Of a DNA stretch of 64,000 nt, positions 37,072 to 45,613 are shown piece after piece. Source of the stretch: Enterovibrio coralii (GTDB lineage Bacteria > Pseudomonadota > Gammaproteobacteria > Enterobacterales > Vibrionaceae). The translations under genes and the position numbers were made by a program. Under the pieces are notes generated by a model. It was not told the origin of the DNA, made no database searches, and saw nothing but the letters and a program-made list of their open reading frames with translations. Position 1 is the first letter of the stretch. Every line of letters starts with the position of its first letter. The stretch is from positions 1 through 64,000 of the forward strand of contig NZ_LNTY01000049.1 in NCBI RefSeq assembly GCF_001559595.1, read 5' to 3'.

Positions 37072-38163
37072 ATGAAAAAAACAGTAAGCAAGATGCGTAA
37101 CGCATTGAAGGGAAGTGCACTCGCGCTGTTGGCAGGGATGATGACCACGGCAGCACTTTCAGTGCCAGCTATGGCCGCAGACTTCAACCTGCGTGCGGTG
37201 GCGAATTCAAACGAAAACGATGAGGACTACGATGGCCTTATTGTGTTCAAAGACTTCGTGGAAGCGCACTCTAACGGCAAAATCAAAGTCGATTTATTCA
37301 TTGGTACTCAGCTTTGTGGCAACGGCACTGAATGTATTCAAGCGGTAGAAGACGGTTCTGTTGATATCTACATTTCTACGTCTGGCGGTGCAGCGAATAT
37401 GTTCCCGTACATTCAGGTGCTAGATTTACCTTACGTATTGCCTGATGACCGCACCGCTGAAGCGGTATTGCAGGGCGATTTTGTGCGTGAGTTGCGCAAA
37501 GCCATTCTTGCGGATACCGACAACAAACTTCGTTTGATGGCAATTGGCAACACAGGTGGCTGGCGTAACTTTGCCAATACCAAGCGCACGGTAAAATCGC
37601 CAGGTGATATGGAAGGCTTGAAAATCCGCACCGTAGTGGCAGATCTTCCTCAAGAGCTAGTAAAAGCACTGGGTGCCAGCCCAACACCTATTCCATGGCC
37701 AGAGCTTTACACGTCGTTCCAAACCGGAGTGGTTGAAGGGTCGAAAAACGGCATTACCGACATCATGGGCATGAAGTTCCCGGAAGCTGGCTTGAAGTAT
37801 GTAACGCTTGATGGACACGCTTACATGTCAGCACTTTGGTATATGAACAATGAAGTGTTCTTGGACATGCCTGCAGATCTTCGCAAAGTGGTGGTCGATG
37901 GCTTCCGTGCTCTGCAACAAGCAACCTTTGCGTCGCCTAAGCGCAAGTCTATCGCTGCGTATGAAGCGTTTAAAAAGTCTGGCGGTAAACTCTATGTACC
38001 TACACCAGAAGAAAAAGCGGCTTTCCAAGAAGCGGCTGCACCAGTGTACATCTGGTTCCAAGAGAACGTAGAAGATGGCAAGAAGTGGTTTGATTTGCTG
38101 CAATCAGAATCTGATAAAGCGCAGCAACAAATCGCAGCCGCGGACAAAGCAGATTTGTCGTAG
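37072..38163 (+). CDS. TRAP transporter substrate-binding protein (DctP family)
   Basis: 363 residues. Signal peptide ending near 'VPAMAADFNLRAVAN'; the mature domain has 'GKIKVDLFIGTQLCGNGTEC', the ligand-carboxylate Arg region 'DMEGLKIRTVVADLPQELVK', and 'GASPTPIPWPELYTSFQTGV'. The Arg in 'KIRT' binds the substrate carboxylate (or another anion) in most DctP proteins. A small inverted repeat TGAGAAC / GTTCTCA at 36998-37015 lies between dctM and this gene and may raise its expression relative to the permease. Last gene of the monooxygenase-TRAP operon. Confidence 0.92.
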   Translation: MKKTVSKMRNALKGSALALLAGMMTTAALSVPAMAADFNLRAVANSNENDEDYDGLIVFKDFVEAHSNGKIKVDLFIGTQLCGNGTECIQAVEDGSVDIYISTSGGAANMFPYIQVLDLPYVLPDDRTAEAVLQGDFVRELRKAILADTDNKLRLMAIGNTGGWRNFANTKRTVKSPGDMEGLKIRTVVADLPQELVKALGASPTPIPWPELYTSFQTGVVEGSKNGITDIMGMKFPEAGLKYVTLDGHAYMSALWYMNNEVFLDMPADLRKVVVDGFRALQQATFASPKRKSIAAYEAFKKSGGKLYVPTPEEKAAFQEAAAPVYIWFQENVEDGKKWFDLLQSESDKAQQQIAAADKADLS

Positions 38164-38179
38164 TAGGTAATACCTAATC

Positions 38180-38208
38180 AAGGCCAACCAATTCTAGTTG
38201 GCCTTATT
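38180..38208. terminator. Bidirectional terminator after TRAP operon
   Basis: Stem AAGGCCAAC / GTTGGCCTT with an eight-base loop, between convergent genes. Confidence 0.8.
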
Positions 38209-38634
38209 TCACGATCTCTTCTTCCGATTTGAACTCCCTGCAATCTTTGCAGCTTTGGTTGCTGCGACAGCCATCAAGCGTCGAAACTTGGGACATTCCA
38301 TATGACTGGGCGCATTGCAAACCGCAGCATGTCTGAGCCCATCTCGCATCGCAATCAGTGACTGAATGGTTTTATCTAGCTCATCTGCCTTTTGATTCAG
38401 CATCACTCGGTCTATGTCGGGTTGACCATTTACCGGCATCATTTGGCCAATTTCTTCCAAGGAAAAACCGGATGCACGACCCAGTGCGATGAGCGCAAGT
38501 TGATCCACAACACTAGGTGCAAAGACCCGACGCAAGCCGTTCCTGCCTACCGACTGAATCAGTCCTTTTTCTTCATAAAAACGCAACGTAGAGGCCGGTA
38601 AGCCCGATATTTTTGCGACTTCAGAAATGTCCAT
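38209..38634 (-). CDS. MerR-family transcriptional regulator
   Basis: 141 residues. N-terminal MerR winged helix ('MDISEVAKISGLPASTLRFYEEKGLI'-type, in shorter form 'GLPASTLRFYEEKGL'), then the dimerisation helix 'IDRVMLNQKADELDKTIQSL' and the effector end 'CNAPSHMECPKFRRLM'. The three Cys/His residues resemble metal or thiol sensors of the MerR family but do not form the SoxR [2Fe-2S] pattern. ATG at 38634 is chosen over an upstream TTG. Divergent from a DUF2938 gene, with a MerR-type promoter between. Confidence 0.87.
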   Translation of the reverse strand: MDISEVAKISGLPASTLRFYEEKGLIQSVGRNGLRRVFAPSVVDQLALIALGRASGFSLEEIGQMMPVNGQPDIDRVMLNQKADELDKTIQSLIAMRDGLRHAAVCNAPSHMECPKFRRLMAVAATKAAKIAGSSNRKKRS

Positions 38635-38642
38635 TTTGACGC

Positions 38643-38673
38643 TTGACCTCAAGTTAACTTGAAGTTGTACGCT
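38643..38673 (+). promoter_or_regulatory. MerR-type promoter with SoxR-box-like dyad
   Basis: -35 TTGACC (38643-38648), 19-base spacer and -10-like TACGCT (38668-38673). The spacer contains CTCAAGTTAACTTGAA, whose core CAAGTTAACTTG is a perfect palindrome and matches the E. coli SoxR operator core. A 19-base spacer is the hallmark of MerR-controlled promoters. Confidence 0.72.
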
Positions 38674-38711
38674 ATCACTTGCTCAGAATTCAAACAAGCA
38701 AGGAAAGTGAG

Positions 38712-39203
38712 ATGAATACCATACTATTTACGATTTTGATCGGTGCAGGTGCTACAGCGACAATGGATCTATGGGGCATTGTGAGAGCAAAGCTATTTGG
38801 CATACCGGCATTGAATTTCGCCCTAGTAGGACGTTGGCTTGGGCATATGCTTGAAGGCAAGTTTCGTCATGACTCGATAGCGGCAGCAAAGCGAGTAAGG
38901 GGCGAGAGCCTTATAGGTTGGAGCGCGCATTATCTGATTGGAATTGGCTTCGCAGCGATACTGATAGGCCTTTTTGGCGAAGGTTGGATACAAAACCCAA
39001 CATTGTTACCCGCGCTCTTCGTGGGTGTTGCAACGGTTGTTGCTCCCTTCTTTATTATGCAGCCAGGAATGGGTGCTGGTATTGCGGCATCTCGAACGCC
39101 TAACCCAAACGGAGCGAAAGTTCAGAGCTTGGTAAATCACAGCGTATTCGGTCTCGGGTTATACGTGTCAGGAATTGTTGCAGCAGCAATTTTGCGTTAT
39201 TAG
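38712..39203 (+). CDS. DUF2938 membrane protein
   Basis: 163 residues, four predicted helices. Typical DUF2938 blocks: 'IGAGATATMDLWGIVRAKLFG', 'WLGHMLEGKFRHDSIAAA', 'GWSAHYLIGIGFA', and 'QPGMGAGIAASRTPNP'. ATG at 38712 follows AAGGAAAG. Function is unknown; its control by a MerR regulator suggests a stress or metal/organic-compound response. The quoted first block is shortened at its edges by one residue in the family profile. Confidence 0.85.
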   Translation: MNTILFTILIGAGATATMDLWGIVRAKLFGIPALNFALVGRWLGHMLEGKFRHDSIAAAKRVRGESLIGWSAHYLIGIGFAAILIGLFGEGWIQNPTLLPALFVGVATVVAPFFIMQPGMGAGIAASRTPNPNGAKVQSLVNHSVFGLGLYVSGIVAAAILRY

Positions 39204-39368
39204 ATTTTCAGTGGCGAAAGGGTTAAACACACTGAAATCCCAATATGGGAGATGTTAGCCTAGTCGGGGTTTGTATGTTTATTTTTACTTTTCGTCTATC
39301 TGAGTGGTCAATTGTTGAACGGTTTTCCTAGTATTGATGATGAATCGATAACGTTAGGAGGCGATAGA

Positions 39369-39710
39369 ATGTCTTGTTCAAAAACCCACTCACACCCAGA
39401 ACATGTTCACGGTCCGAATTGCGGCCACACGGCAATTCAGCACGGTGATCATGTTGACTATCTTGTAGATGGAAATTTGCATCACCCTCACGGTGACCAC
39501 TGCGACGATCATGTACTTGAAGTGGGCGCGAAGAACCCGAACGATTGTAATGCAGCGCATTCTTGTGGCGATCATGTCCATGGGCCAGATTGTGGTCACG
39601 AAGCAGTGAAACACGGTGACCACATTGACTATATCGTTGATGGTCGCTTGCACCATCAGCATGATGGTCACTGTGACGATCATGGCCCAGTGCAGGTTGT
39701 GGCGGGATAA
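39369..39710 (+). CDS. His-rich protein with two tandem repeats, probable metal binder
   Basis: 113 residues with more than 25 His and 8-9 Cys. Two repeats of about 37 residues follow the same pattern: 'HVHGPNCGHTAIQHGDHVDY' then 'LVDGNLHHPHGDHCDDH', and 'HVHGPDCGHEAVKHGDHIDY' then 'IVDGRLHHQHDGHCDDH'. No signal peptide, so it is probably cytoplasmic. ATG at 39369 follows TAGGAGG. Similar single-repeat proteins are often mislabelled as zinc transporter or threonine dehydratase. Likely roles are zinc, nickel or copper storage or buffering (inference). Confidence 0.82.
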   Translation: MSCSKTHSHPEHVHGPNCGHTAIQHGDHVDYLVDGNLHHPHGDHCDDHVLEVGAKNPNDCNAAHSCGDHVHGPDCGHEAVKHGDHIDYIVDGRLHHQHDGHCDDHGPVQVVAG

Positions 39711-39787
39711 TTAGATTCGATTCGTAAAAACAATTACACAATCTGAATAAAGATTACGGGATAAGCGCACTAAAGTGTTTTGACAAG

Positions 39788-39819
39788 CTCTGGCCTCCAA
39801 AAAGAAGCCAGAGTTTTTT
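39788..39819 (+). terminator. Terminator of His-rich protein gene
   Basis: Stem CTCTGGC / GCCAGAG with a 12-base A-rich loop, then six T. Confidence 0.8.
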
Positions 39820-39820
39820 A

Positions 39821-40609
39821 TTAGGCAAGGATCATAATGCCCGCTAGCAGCAAATAGCCATAGAAGATGCGCTGCATGATATGACTGCTAACGTTTTTGG
39901 CGATTTTGAGTCCCACGGGCGGAAATATTGCCATGGTAATGGCGATAACAATGAAGGCGGGTAAGTAGACGTAGCCCAATGTGAAGCTGTGTGTTTCGAC
40001 ACTTGCATGGGATGCGGCAACCACATAGCCCATCGTACCCACAATTGAATACGGAACGGCAAGCACTAAGTTCGAACCCAGTGCACTGCGGTGATCCGTG
40101 TATTTTGACAGGTAAGGGATCATCAAAATACCTAACGCTACCCCCGCCAAACCGCTCAAGGTTGAGCATACTAAGCTCGTCATCATCAGAAACAGCGCCT
40201 TTGCTGGTTTTGACGTTGAGTTTTTGTTTTTGATGCTGGCAAACAGTTTATAAACGGCGATGAGTGAGATCAGCGAACCGATGTAAATACGAAGAACATC
40301 CGCAGGAATGTAGTTTGAGAGCATCGGGGCGAGTAAAGAACCCACCAATACACCGGGCAAGCTGTATTTTACGATGCTCTTGTCATACAACTTGGATTTT
40401 ATGTAACTCGCTGCCCCCGAGATACTGCCGACGATTAAGGTCGCCATGCATGTCGCGACGGCGTATTTCAATGCCAAGGTGTCTGGAAAAAGGCTCGAAA
40501 ACGTTAGCGTCAGGATAGGAAGAATAACCAAACTGCTTCCGCTGCCTAATGCTCCAATGATGGTGCCACCGAATGCGCCTGTTAACAGATAAACTGCGTT
40601 GACTAACAT
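39821..40609 (-). CDS. TauE/SafE-family membrane exporter
   Basis: 262 residues, about eight helices, with two homologous halves: 'GAFGGTIIGALGSGSSLVIL' and 'LSGLAGVALGILMIPYL'. The TauE/SafE family exports sulfite, sulfoacetate or other organosulfur anions. ATG at 40609 begins directly at the first helix; an upstream in-frame start at 40684 would add a 25-residue soluble extension and is less likely. It stands alone. Confidence 0.87.
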   Translation of the reverse strand: MLVNAVYLLTGAFGGTIIGALGSGSSLVILPILTLTFSSLFPDTLALKYAVATCMATLIVGSISGAASYIKSKLYDKSIVKYSLPGVLVGSLLAPMLSNYIPADVLRIYIGSLISLIAVYKLFASIKNKNSTSKPAKALFLMMTSLVCSTLSGLAGVALGILMIPYLSKYTDHRSALGSNLVLAVPYSIVGTMGYVVAASHASVETHSFTLGYVYLPAFIVIAITMAIFPPVGLKIAKNVSSHIMQRIFYGYLLLAGIMILA

Positions 40610-40984
40610 AAGTCTCTGACTTTCAGTTGATAAGCTTGTCAGTCTATCTGTGTTCAGAATAATCAGCCAGCTTATCCCACCCATTTTTCAGTAATTTAAA
40701 GCGATGACGCGTTAATTTACTGACTGATTTATATCAAGAATATTGTTTCCGTCTCAATGTGTGTTCAGCAGGTGAGTTTTATGTTTTTCGGTGTTTACTA
40801 CCTGTTAAGTGGCGCGCAAAACAGTGGTTGCTAAACAAGTGATGAGCATGTCTCACGTACCATGGAAACCTCTCAAGGAAGAATCGACGCAGAGTGGGCC
40901 TTACCCTGTATGTAAATGTCTCTGAAGGCAAGGGTTGGCACTGGGTGAACGATGATAAGGACGGCGTAGAGGAAAGGATTATTC
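40610..40984. other. Intergenic region between TauE/SafE and GNAT genes
   Basis: About 375 bases. No supported gene; a short frame at 40894-41121 overlaps the GNAT gene in another frame and has no independent support. Confidence 0.4.
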
Positions 40985-41674
40985 ATGAGCCTTGCTTTAA
41001 AACACAATCTCGACAACCTGCATCAATACTGGCTTGCGCTGAACCCGGTTCAAGACGGGGAAATATATCGCCACACAAGATGGCCAAACAAACGCTGGCG
41101 ACCAGACTTCTCGCTAAATAACGTCACTTTCGCGGTTGGCGAGCGAGCATCAACAATTGAAGAATGCGATGAAGAGCGTTTGTCTGCGCTGAGTCGTGCT
41201 AACGGACTTGAACTTCAAAAGCTGTTTCAGTTGCAAATCATGACGCTAGAACTCGAATCGGAGAGCACATTTCAACGTCAGCCAGATATAGAACGTGTTA
41301 TCTCCCACGCGCAAATGCAAGCGTGGACTGAAGCATGTGGCAATGCATTTGGCTACGCATTGGATATTGCTGCAATAGTGCATATACACAAGGATCCAAA
41401 TTGCCATCTTTTTGTTTTTTATAAAGAAGGGGAGATTGCTGGCACTGTTTTGTTGTATCAAACAGGGAAAACAATGGGTGTGCATCAACTGGGAACGCTC
41501 AAAGCTTTTCGACAGCGCGGCGTTGCTGCCGCATTGATGGCTCACAGCCTGGCGTTCGCTAAAGAGAAAGCGTGTACGCACGTGACATTGCAAGCGTCAA
41601 AAGCAGGTGTTCCTCTCTACGAGAAGCTGGGCTTTAAACAGGTTGGAAAGCTCAGTGGGTTGTTGGCAGGATGA
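40985..41674 (+). CDS. GNAT-family N-acetyltransferase with N-terminal extension
   Basis: 229 residues. The C-terminal ~130 residues are a GNAT fold ('LFVFYKEGEIAGTVLLYQTG', 'QLGTLKAFRQRGVAAALMAH', 'VPLYEKLGFKQVGKLSGLL'). The N-terminal ~95 residues ('HQYWLALNPVQDGEIYRHTR', 'WPNKRWRPDFS') may be a degenerate GNAT half. ATG at 40985 follows GAGGAAAGG. Acceptor unknown. Confidence 0.85.
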   Translation: MSLALKHNLDNLHQYWLALNPVQDGEIYRHTRWPNKRWRPDFSLNNVTFAVGERASTIEECDEERLSALSRANGLELQKLFQLQIMTLELESESTFQRQPDIERVISHAQMQAWTEACGNAFGYALDIAAIVHIHKDPNCHLFVFYKEGEIAGTVLLYQTGKTMGVHQLGTLKAFRQRGVAAALMAHSLAFAKEKACTHVTLQASKAGVPLYEKLGFKQVGKLSGLLAG

Positions 41675-41905
41675 TAGTTCTGCCAGATACAACCGCTTGA
41701 CCAAGCCGAATAATTCACCCGTGAGAATAAATTTTCATCAGCCTAGATGGTGACTAGCATCTGCTAACACGCTGTTAAAAAGCAAGTTTCTATCAAACGT
41801 TGAAAACAACCGATACGGCGGCAGGTCAGCAAATTCTGCGTGTCATCTTGACGTGCTACAGTGCATCTTTTAAGTTGTATATAAAATGCATGTTAAGGAG
41901 GCGGT

Positions 41906-42124
41906 ATGGATTTCAAAACGATCAGTGGTGTTGGTGGTGCAGCAATGCTTCTCTCTTCGGCTGTGATGACGGCCACCATACTCATCAGCTTTCCTTATGC
42001 CGAACACTTTACGATTATCGAGCAAGCGATTGCCCACATCGGGACAATCATATTTGCAGGCGTATTTAAAGTTGGGTATGTCATTTACATTGTCGGGCGA
42101 TACGAAAGGAAACTGTCTTGCTAA
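41906..42124 (+). CDS. Small two-helix membrane protein
   Basis: 72 residues with a strong AAGGAGG site. Two hydrophobic segments ('GGAAMLLSSAVMTATILISF' and 'IGTIIFAGVFKVGYVIYIVG') are joined by a short loop. The C-terminus is basic (RYERKLSC). No family recognised. Confidence 0.7.
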   Translation: MDFKTISGVGGAAMLLSSAVMTATILISFPYAEHFTIIEQAIAHIGTIIFAGVFKVGYVIYIVGRYERKLSC

Positions 42125-42279
42125 GTTGGGACGCTACGAGCGCACCTCCCATCAAACTCGCTGAATTCGCGCAACCATCTAATAACAAAGCTGTTAATAG
42201 TTACCGCTGCTAACCTTATGTCATTACTATTTGTATGGTTAATGCGCGTCACACACAGATGCAAAGGGAGAGGCAACGA

Positions 42280-43548
42280 ATGACAGCACTATTGAAACAG
42301 AAAGAAGAAACTGAGTTTCAGATTGACCTTCGACATGCACTGTTGTTATTCGCAAAGGCACTTGATTACGTTGGCGTTGATGATCTTTTTCACGGACATC
42401 GTGTGGCGTATATCGCCTATAAATGCGCAGAGAAATTGGGTTGGTCAAAAGAGAAAATCCAGTTCTGTTTCTTCTCTGGTCTTATTCACGACTGCGGCGT
42501 ATCCCAAAGTCATGAGCGACTGCATTTACTCAAAAATATGGTTCCGCAAGGCGCAGAAGCGCATTGTGAACGCGGCTATGACGCATTGAAACAATGCAAT
42601 ATTTTAGCAAGCTTTGCCAACGTAGTGCGTTATCACCATACCCCATGGGAGCGTCTCCCAAATCATGGCCTTACCGAGGATGAAAAAGATGTCGCCGCTC
42701 TGATTTTCCTTTGTGACCGAGTGGACTTCCTAAGGGCGAAATATATCGGCGACAAACATGAAAACCTGGTGACCTTGCATGAATCATACATCGCCGAAAA
42801 CCTACGGTCTTTCTCTGGTACCTTGTTTAATAGCAACATGGTTGAAGTGATGTGCAGCTTGGTTCACCAAGATGGATTCTGGTTTTCAATGGACATTGAC
42901 CACATCGAGTCCCTCGCCGTGTCTTTTGACAATGACCCTGAATACGACCAGCTTCTGTCATTGGACGAAATGATTCAGGTGGGCATGTTTCTCGCCAAGA
43001 TTGTTGATGCGAAAAGTCCTTTTACCTTTCAGCATTCCAAGAAAGTGGCTGATTTAGCGATGTTTCTTGGACGAGAAATGGGTCTATCGGAAACAGAGCA
43101 GAGAATGATCTATGTAGCGGGTTTGGTGCACGATATTGGCAAACTTAGAACGCCAGACGAGATTCTGGATAAAAATGGCCCACTCACCAGCGAAGAGTTT
43201 GTTCACATTAAGCGCCACACAACCGACACCGAACTGGCACTTAGCAAGGTGTTCTCTGATTCAAAGATTTGTCGTTGGGCAGCCGATCATCATGAACGAC
43301 TCGATGGCTCAGGTTATCCAAACCGCAAGCGAGCCGAATCTATCGAACTTCCTGCAAGAATTATCGCCATCGCCGATGTTTTTCAGGCATTGTCACAAGA
43401 CCGTCCTTACCGAAAAGCGTTAAGTCCGGATAAGACGCTTGTTCTGATGAAAGAAATGGTCATGAAACGAAAACTGGATGAGAACGTGTTTGCTTGTCTG
43501 GTTGAGCACTTAACCGAGTGTCATGACATTGCGACGGCTGAATGCTGA
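42280..43548 (+). CDS. HD-GYP domain cyclic-di-GMP phosphodiesterase with second HD domain
   Basis: 422 residues. An N-terminal HD-like domain ('FHGHRVAYIAYKCAEKLGW', 'FFSGLIHDCGVSQSHERL') precedes a complete HD-GYP domain ('HSKKVADLAMFLGREMGL', 'AGLVHDIGKLRTPDEILDK', 'HHERLDGSGYPN'). The second set has all signature residues (HD, HH, GYP) for a two- or three-iron c-di-GMP phosphodiesterase. ATG at 42280 is chosen because GGGAGAGG precedes it; an in-frame ATG at 42235 has no site. No sensor domain such as PAS or REC is present. It should act on biofilm/motility c-di-GMP pools. Confidence 0.9.
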   Translation: MTALLKQKEETEFQIDLRHALLLFAKALDYVGVDDLFHGHRVAYIAYKCAEKLGWSKEKIQFCFFSGLIHDCGVSQSHERLHLLKNMVPQGAEAHCERGYDALKQCNILASFANVVRYHHTPWERLPNHGLTEDEKDVAALIFLCDRVDFLRAKYIGDKHENLVTLHESYIAENLRSFSGTLFNSNMVEVMCSLVHQDGFWFSMDIDHIESLAVSFDNDPEYDQLLSLDEMIQVGMFLAKIVDAKSPFTFQHSKKVADLAMFLGREMGLSETEQRMIYVAGLVHDIGKLRTPDEILDKNGPLTSEEFVHIKRHTTDTELALSKVFSDSKICRWAADHHERLDGSGYPNRKRAESIELPARIIAIADVFQALSQDRPYRKALSPDKTLVLMKEMVMKRKLDENVFACLVEHLTECHDIATAEC

Positions 43549-43630
43549 GCATTACTCAGCTAGTGCCTCGCGCACTGAAAATAACCTGCGATTGGATAAT
43601 TATCTGAGAGTAGAGAACATTTTGGAGTGT

Positions 43631-43664
43631 CTGATGAACTAAAATAGTGTTATTCGTTCATCAG
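43631..43664. repeat. Inverted repeat in front of AraC-family gene
   Basis: Perfect nine-base arms CTGATGAAC / GTTCATCAG separated by 16 bases, ending seven bases before the ATG at 43672. It could be an autoregulatory operator or a leader hairpin that masks the start. Confidence 0.6.
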
Positions 43665-43671
43665 ATCTCCC

Positions 43672-44550
43672 ATGTTCATGGCAATACCTCTTATTGATTT
43701 CAAACAGCGTGACGCGCTGCAGCCCCAAATAGAAGTTATCGAGCTGTCCACCCTGTACGAGCGAGCGTTTAACAATCACGACCCGCAGGATCCTCATCGA
43801 TTGTCTTTTTTCATGTTGGTATTGTTTGAAAAGGGCAGTGGCAAGCAAATGGTGGACTTTAAAGACTATGCCTTCGCACCAGGCACGGTGATCAGTGTGC
43901 AGCAAGAACAAGTAACAGCTTTCGATTTCACCGATAAGCCAGAAGGCAAAATGCTACTCTTCACGCAAGACTATTTAGATAACGTGCATGCCAATATGCG
44001 CCTGCCGAGCTTTACGCCGATCCATTTACATGACCACTATTCCCCAATGTTCACATTGGACGAGACCAACCTTACTCGCACACAATCGCTGTTTGCAGAG
44101 ATTTCAGCAGAGCTAGCGTGTGAAGACGGCGACCCATTGATTGTTATGTATCTCTTCTCAGCATTGAGTCTGCTGCATAGACGCTTAAAAACGGTGGGTG
44201 AAGTGGAAAGCCTCTCGCCTTCTCAAAGCCGGATACTCTCCCGTTTTATGACTTTGCTCCAGCAGCATTTTGAGCGTGTTCGTGATGCCAATTGGTATGC
44301 GGATCAAATAGCAACCACGTATAAAACCCTCAATCAAATTTGCAAAGCATCGACGTCATTAACCGCCAAGCAGATGATAGATGCCTTCACGATCATTGAA
44401 ATCAAACGTCGTTTGGTTGTCAGCAAAGTCACCTCTCAGCAGCTCGCCTACGACTTTGGCTTTGAAGACCCAAGCAACTTTGTAAAGTACTTCAAAAAGG
44501 AAACAGGCATGACGCCAAGTGCGTTCCGAAACCACTATCGTAAGTACTGA
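43672..44550 (+). CDS. AraC-family transcriptional regulator
   Basis: 292 residues. An N-terminal cupin-like sensing domain ('FMLVLFEKGSGKQMVDFKDY', 'APGTVISVQQEQV') and C-terminal AraC helix-turn-helix ('YADQIATTYKTLNQICKAST', 'LAYDFGFEDPSNFVKYFKKE', 'TGMTPSAFRNHY'). It lies 135 bases before a SnoaL-like lipoprotein gene on the same strand and may control it. There is no good ribosome binding site at 43672 or at the second ATG 43678. Confidence 0.88.
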   Translation: MFMAIPLIDFKQRDALQPQIEVIELSTLYERAFNNHDPQDPHRLSFFMLVLFEKGSGKQMVDFKDYAFAPGTVISVQQEQVTAFDFTDKPEGKMLLFTQDYLDNVHANMRLPSFTPIHLHDHYSPMFTLDETNLTRTQSLFAEISAELACEDGDPLIVMYLFSALSLLHRRLKTVGEVESLSPSQSRILSRFMTLLQQHFERVRDANWYADQIATTYKTLNQICKASTSLTAKQMIDAFTIIEIKRRLVVSKVTSQQLAYDFGFEDPSNFVKYFKKETGMTPSAFRNHYRKY

Positions 44551-44685
44551 ATATGTAAAGTAGATGCTGTGAATCTCGTTTCATTGCGTTCGAAATCTAC
44601 CATTTTTCTGCCTATTTTCACTCTGCTCAATACCCTCACAACGACCTAGCATTGTCTCCACGCCGAAAACAAAAAGGACAAGACA

Positions 44686-45551
44686 ATGAAAAATACAACA
44701 AACAAATTACTACGATCTGTTGCCGTAGCGGGTGTAATGGGCATTGCGGCTTGCAGCGCGAATTCAGCGGAAGACACGCTTTCAAATAAAGACAAAGCCG
44801 TTGCACTGATCAACAGCATTGAAACGGGCGACCAAACACCGATCGCTTATATCAATCCAAATAAATACATCCAGCACAATCTGGCAGTGGGAGATGGCTT
44901 GGCGGGATTTGGTGAAGTGATGAACGCCTTGCCAGAAGGTAGTGCAAAGGCGGATGTGAAACGTGCTTTTGAAGATGACGATTACGTTGTGCTGCATACA
45001 GAGTATGATTTTTTCGGGCCAAAAGTGGGGTTTGATGTTTTCCGATTTGAAGATGGTCTGATTGTAGAGCACTGGGACAACCTTCAAGAGATTGCACCAC
45101 CAAACCCAAGCGTCGCACACAGCTTGATGGTACGACACAAGTGACAGATTTGGACAAGACTGATGCTAACAAAGCGCTAGTGGCTGACTTTGTTAAAACC
45201 ATCTTGATGGAAGGCAACATGGCGCGCATCAATGACTTCATTGATAACGATGACTCGGCGTATTTGCAACACAACCCGATGGTTGCCGACGGCCTGAGTG
45301 GCTTGGGTGTTGCGTTAAAAGCACTGGCTGAGCAAGGTATGCCAATGTCTTACTCCGCCAACCACAAAATTATTGGTCAGGGTAACTTTGTGCTGGCGAT
45401 CAGCGAGGGCAAGTTCCTTAACGAACACGTGGCATTTTACGACCTGTTCCGCGTAGATAACGGCAAAATCGTGGAACACTGGGACACAATTGAAACCATT
45501 CCACCTCGCAGTGAGTGGAAAAATGACAACGGAAAATTTGGTTTTCAGTAA
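44686..45551 (+). pseudogene. Tandem SnoaL/NTF2-like lipoprotein (one-base frameshift as sequenced)
   Basis: About 288 residues when repaired: a lipoprotein signal peptide ('GVMGIAAC') and two consecutive SnoaL-like domains. Domain 1 has 'NPNKYIQHNLAVGDGLAGF' and 'DVFRFEDGLIVEHWDNLQE'. Domain 2 has 'AYLQHNPMVADGLSGLG' and 'LFRVDNGKIVEHWDTIE'. The first frame ends at 45144. Adding one G at 45112 turns 'NPSVAHS' into 'NPSGRTQLDGTTQVTDLDKT', which joins the domains in the way expected for two-domain family members. The alternative is two separate coupled genes (45141 would then begin with GTG). SnoaL-like folds hold small hydrophobic ligands; the function here is unknown. Confidence 0.82.
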
Positions 45552-45571
45552 ACCTATTTTCTTGAATCAAT

Positions 45572-45598
45572 AGGCCACATTTAATGTGGCCTCTTTTT
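45572..45598 (+). terminator. Strong terminator between SnoaL-like and macrodomain genes
   Basis: Stem AGGCCACAT / ATGTGGCCT with a three-base loop, followed by CTTTTT. It ends about 15 bases before the macrodomain start codon. Confidence 0.85.
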
Positions 45599-45613
45599 AT
45601 CCGGGAGGTCTGC

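Noticed and set aside
38209..38634. Calling the MerR regulator SoxR because of the promoter dyad
   Set aside because: The four-Cys iron-sulfur motif of SoxR is missing.
40894..41121. 75-codon frame overlapping the GNAT gene start
   Set aside because: More than half lies in another frame of a well-supported GNAT gene.
45141..45551. Separate second SnoaL-like gene with a GTG start
   Set aside because: Adding one G at 45112 fuses it to the preceding domain with a family-like linker, which explains the data better.
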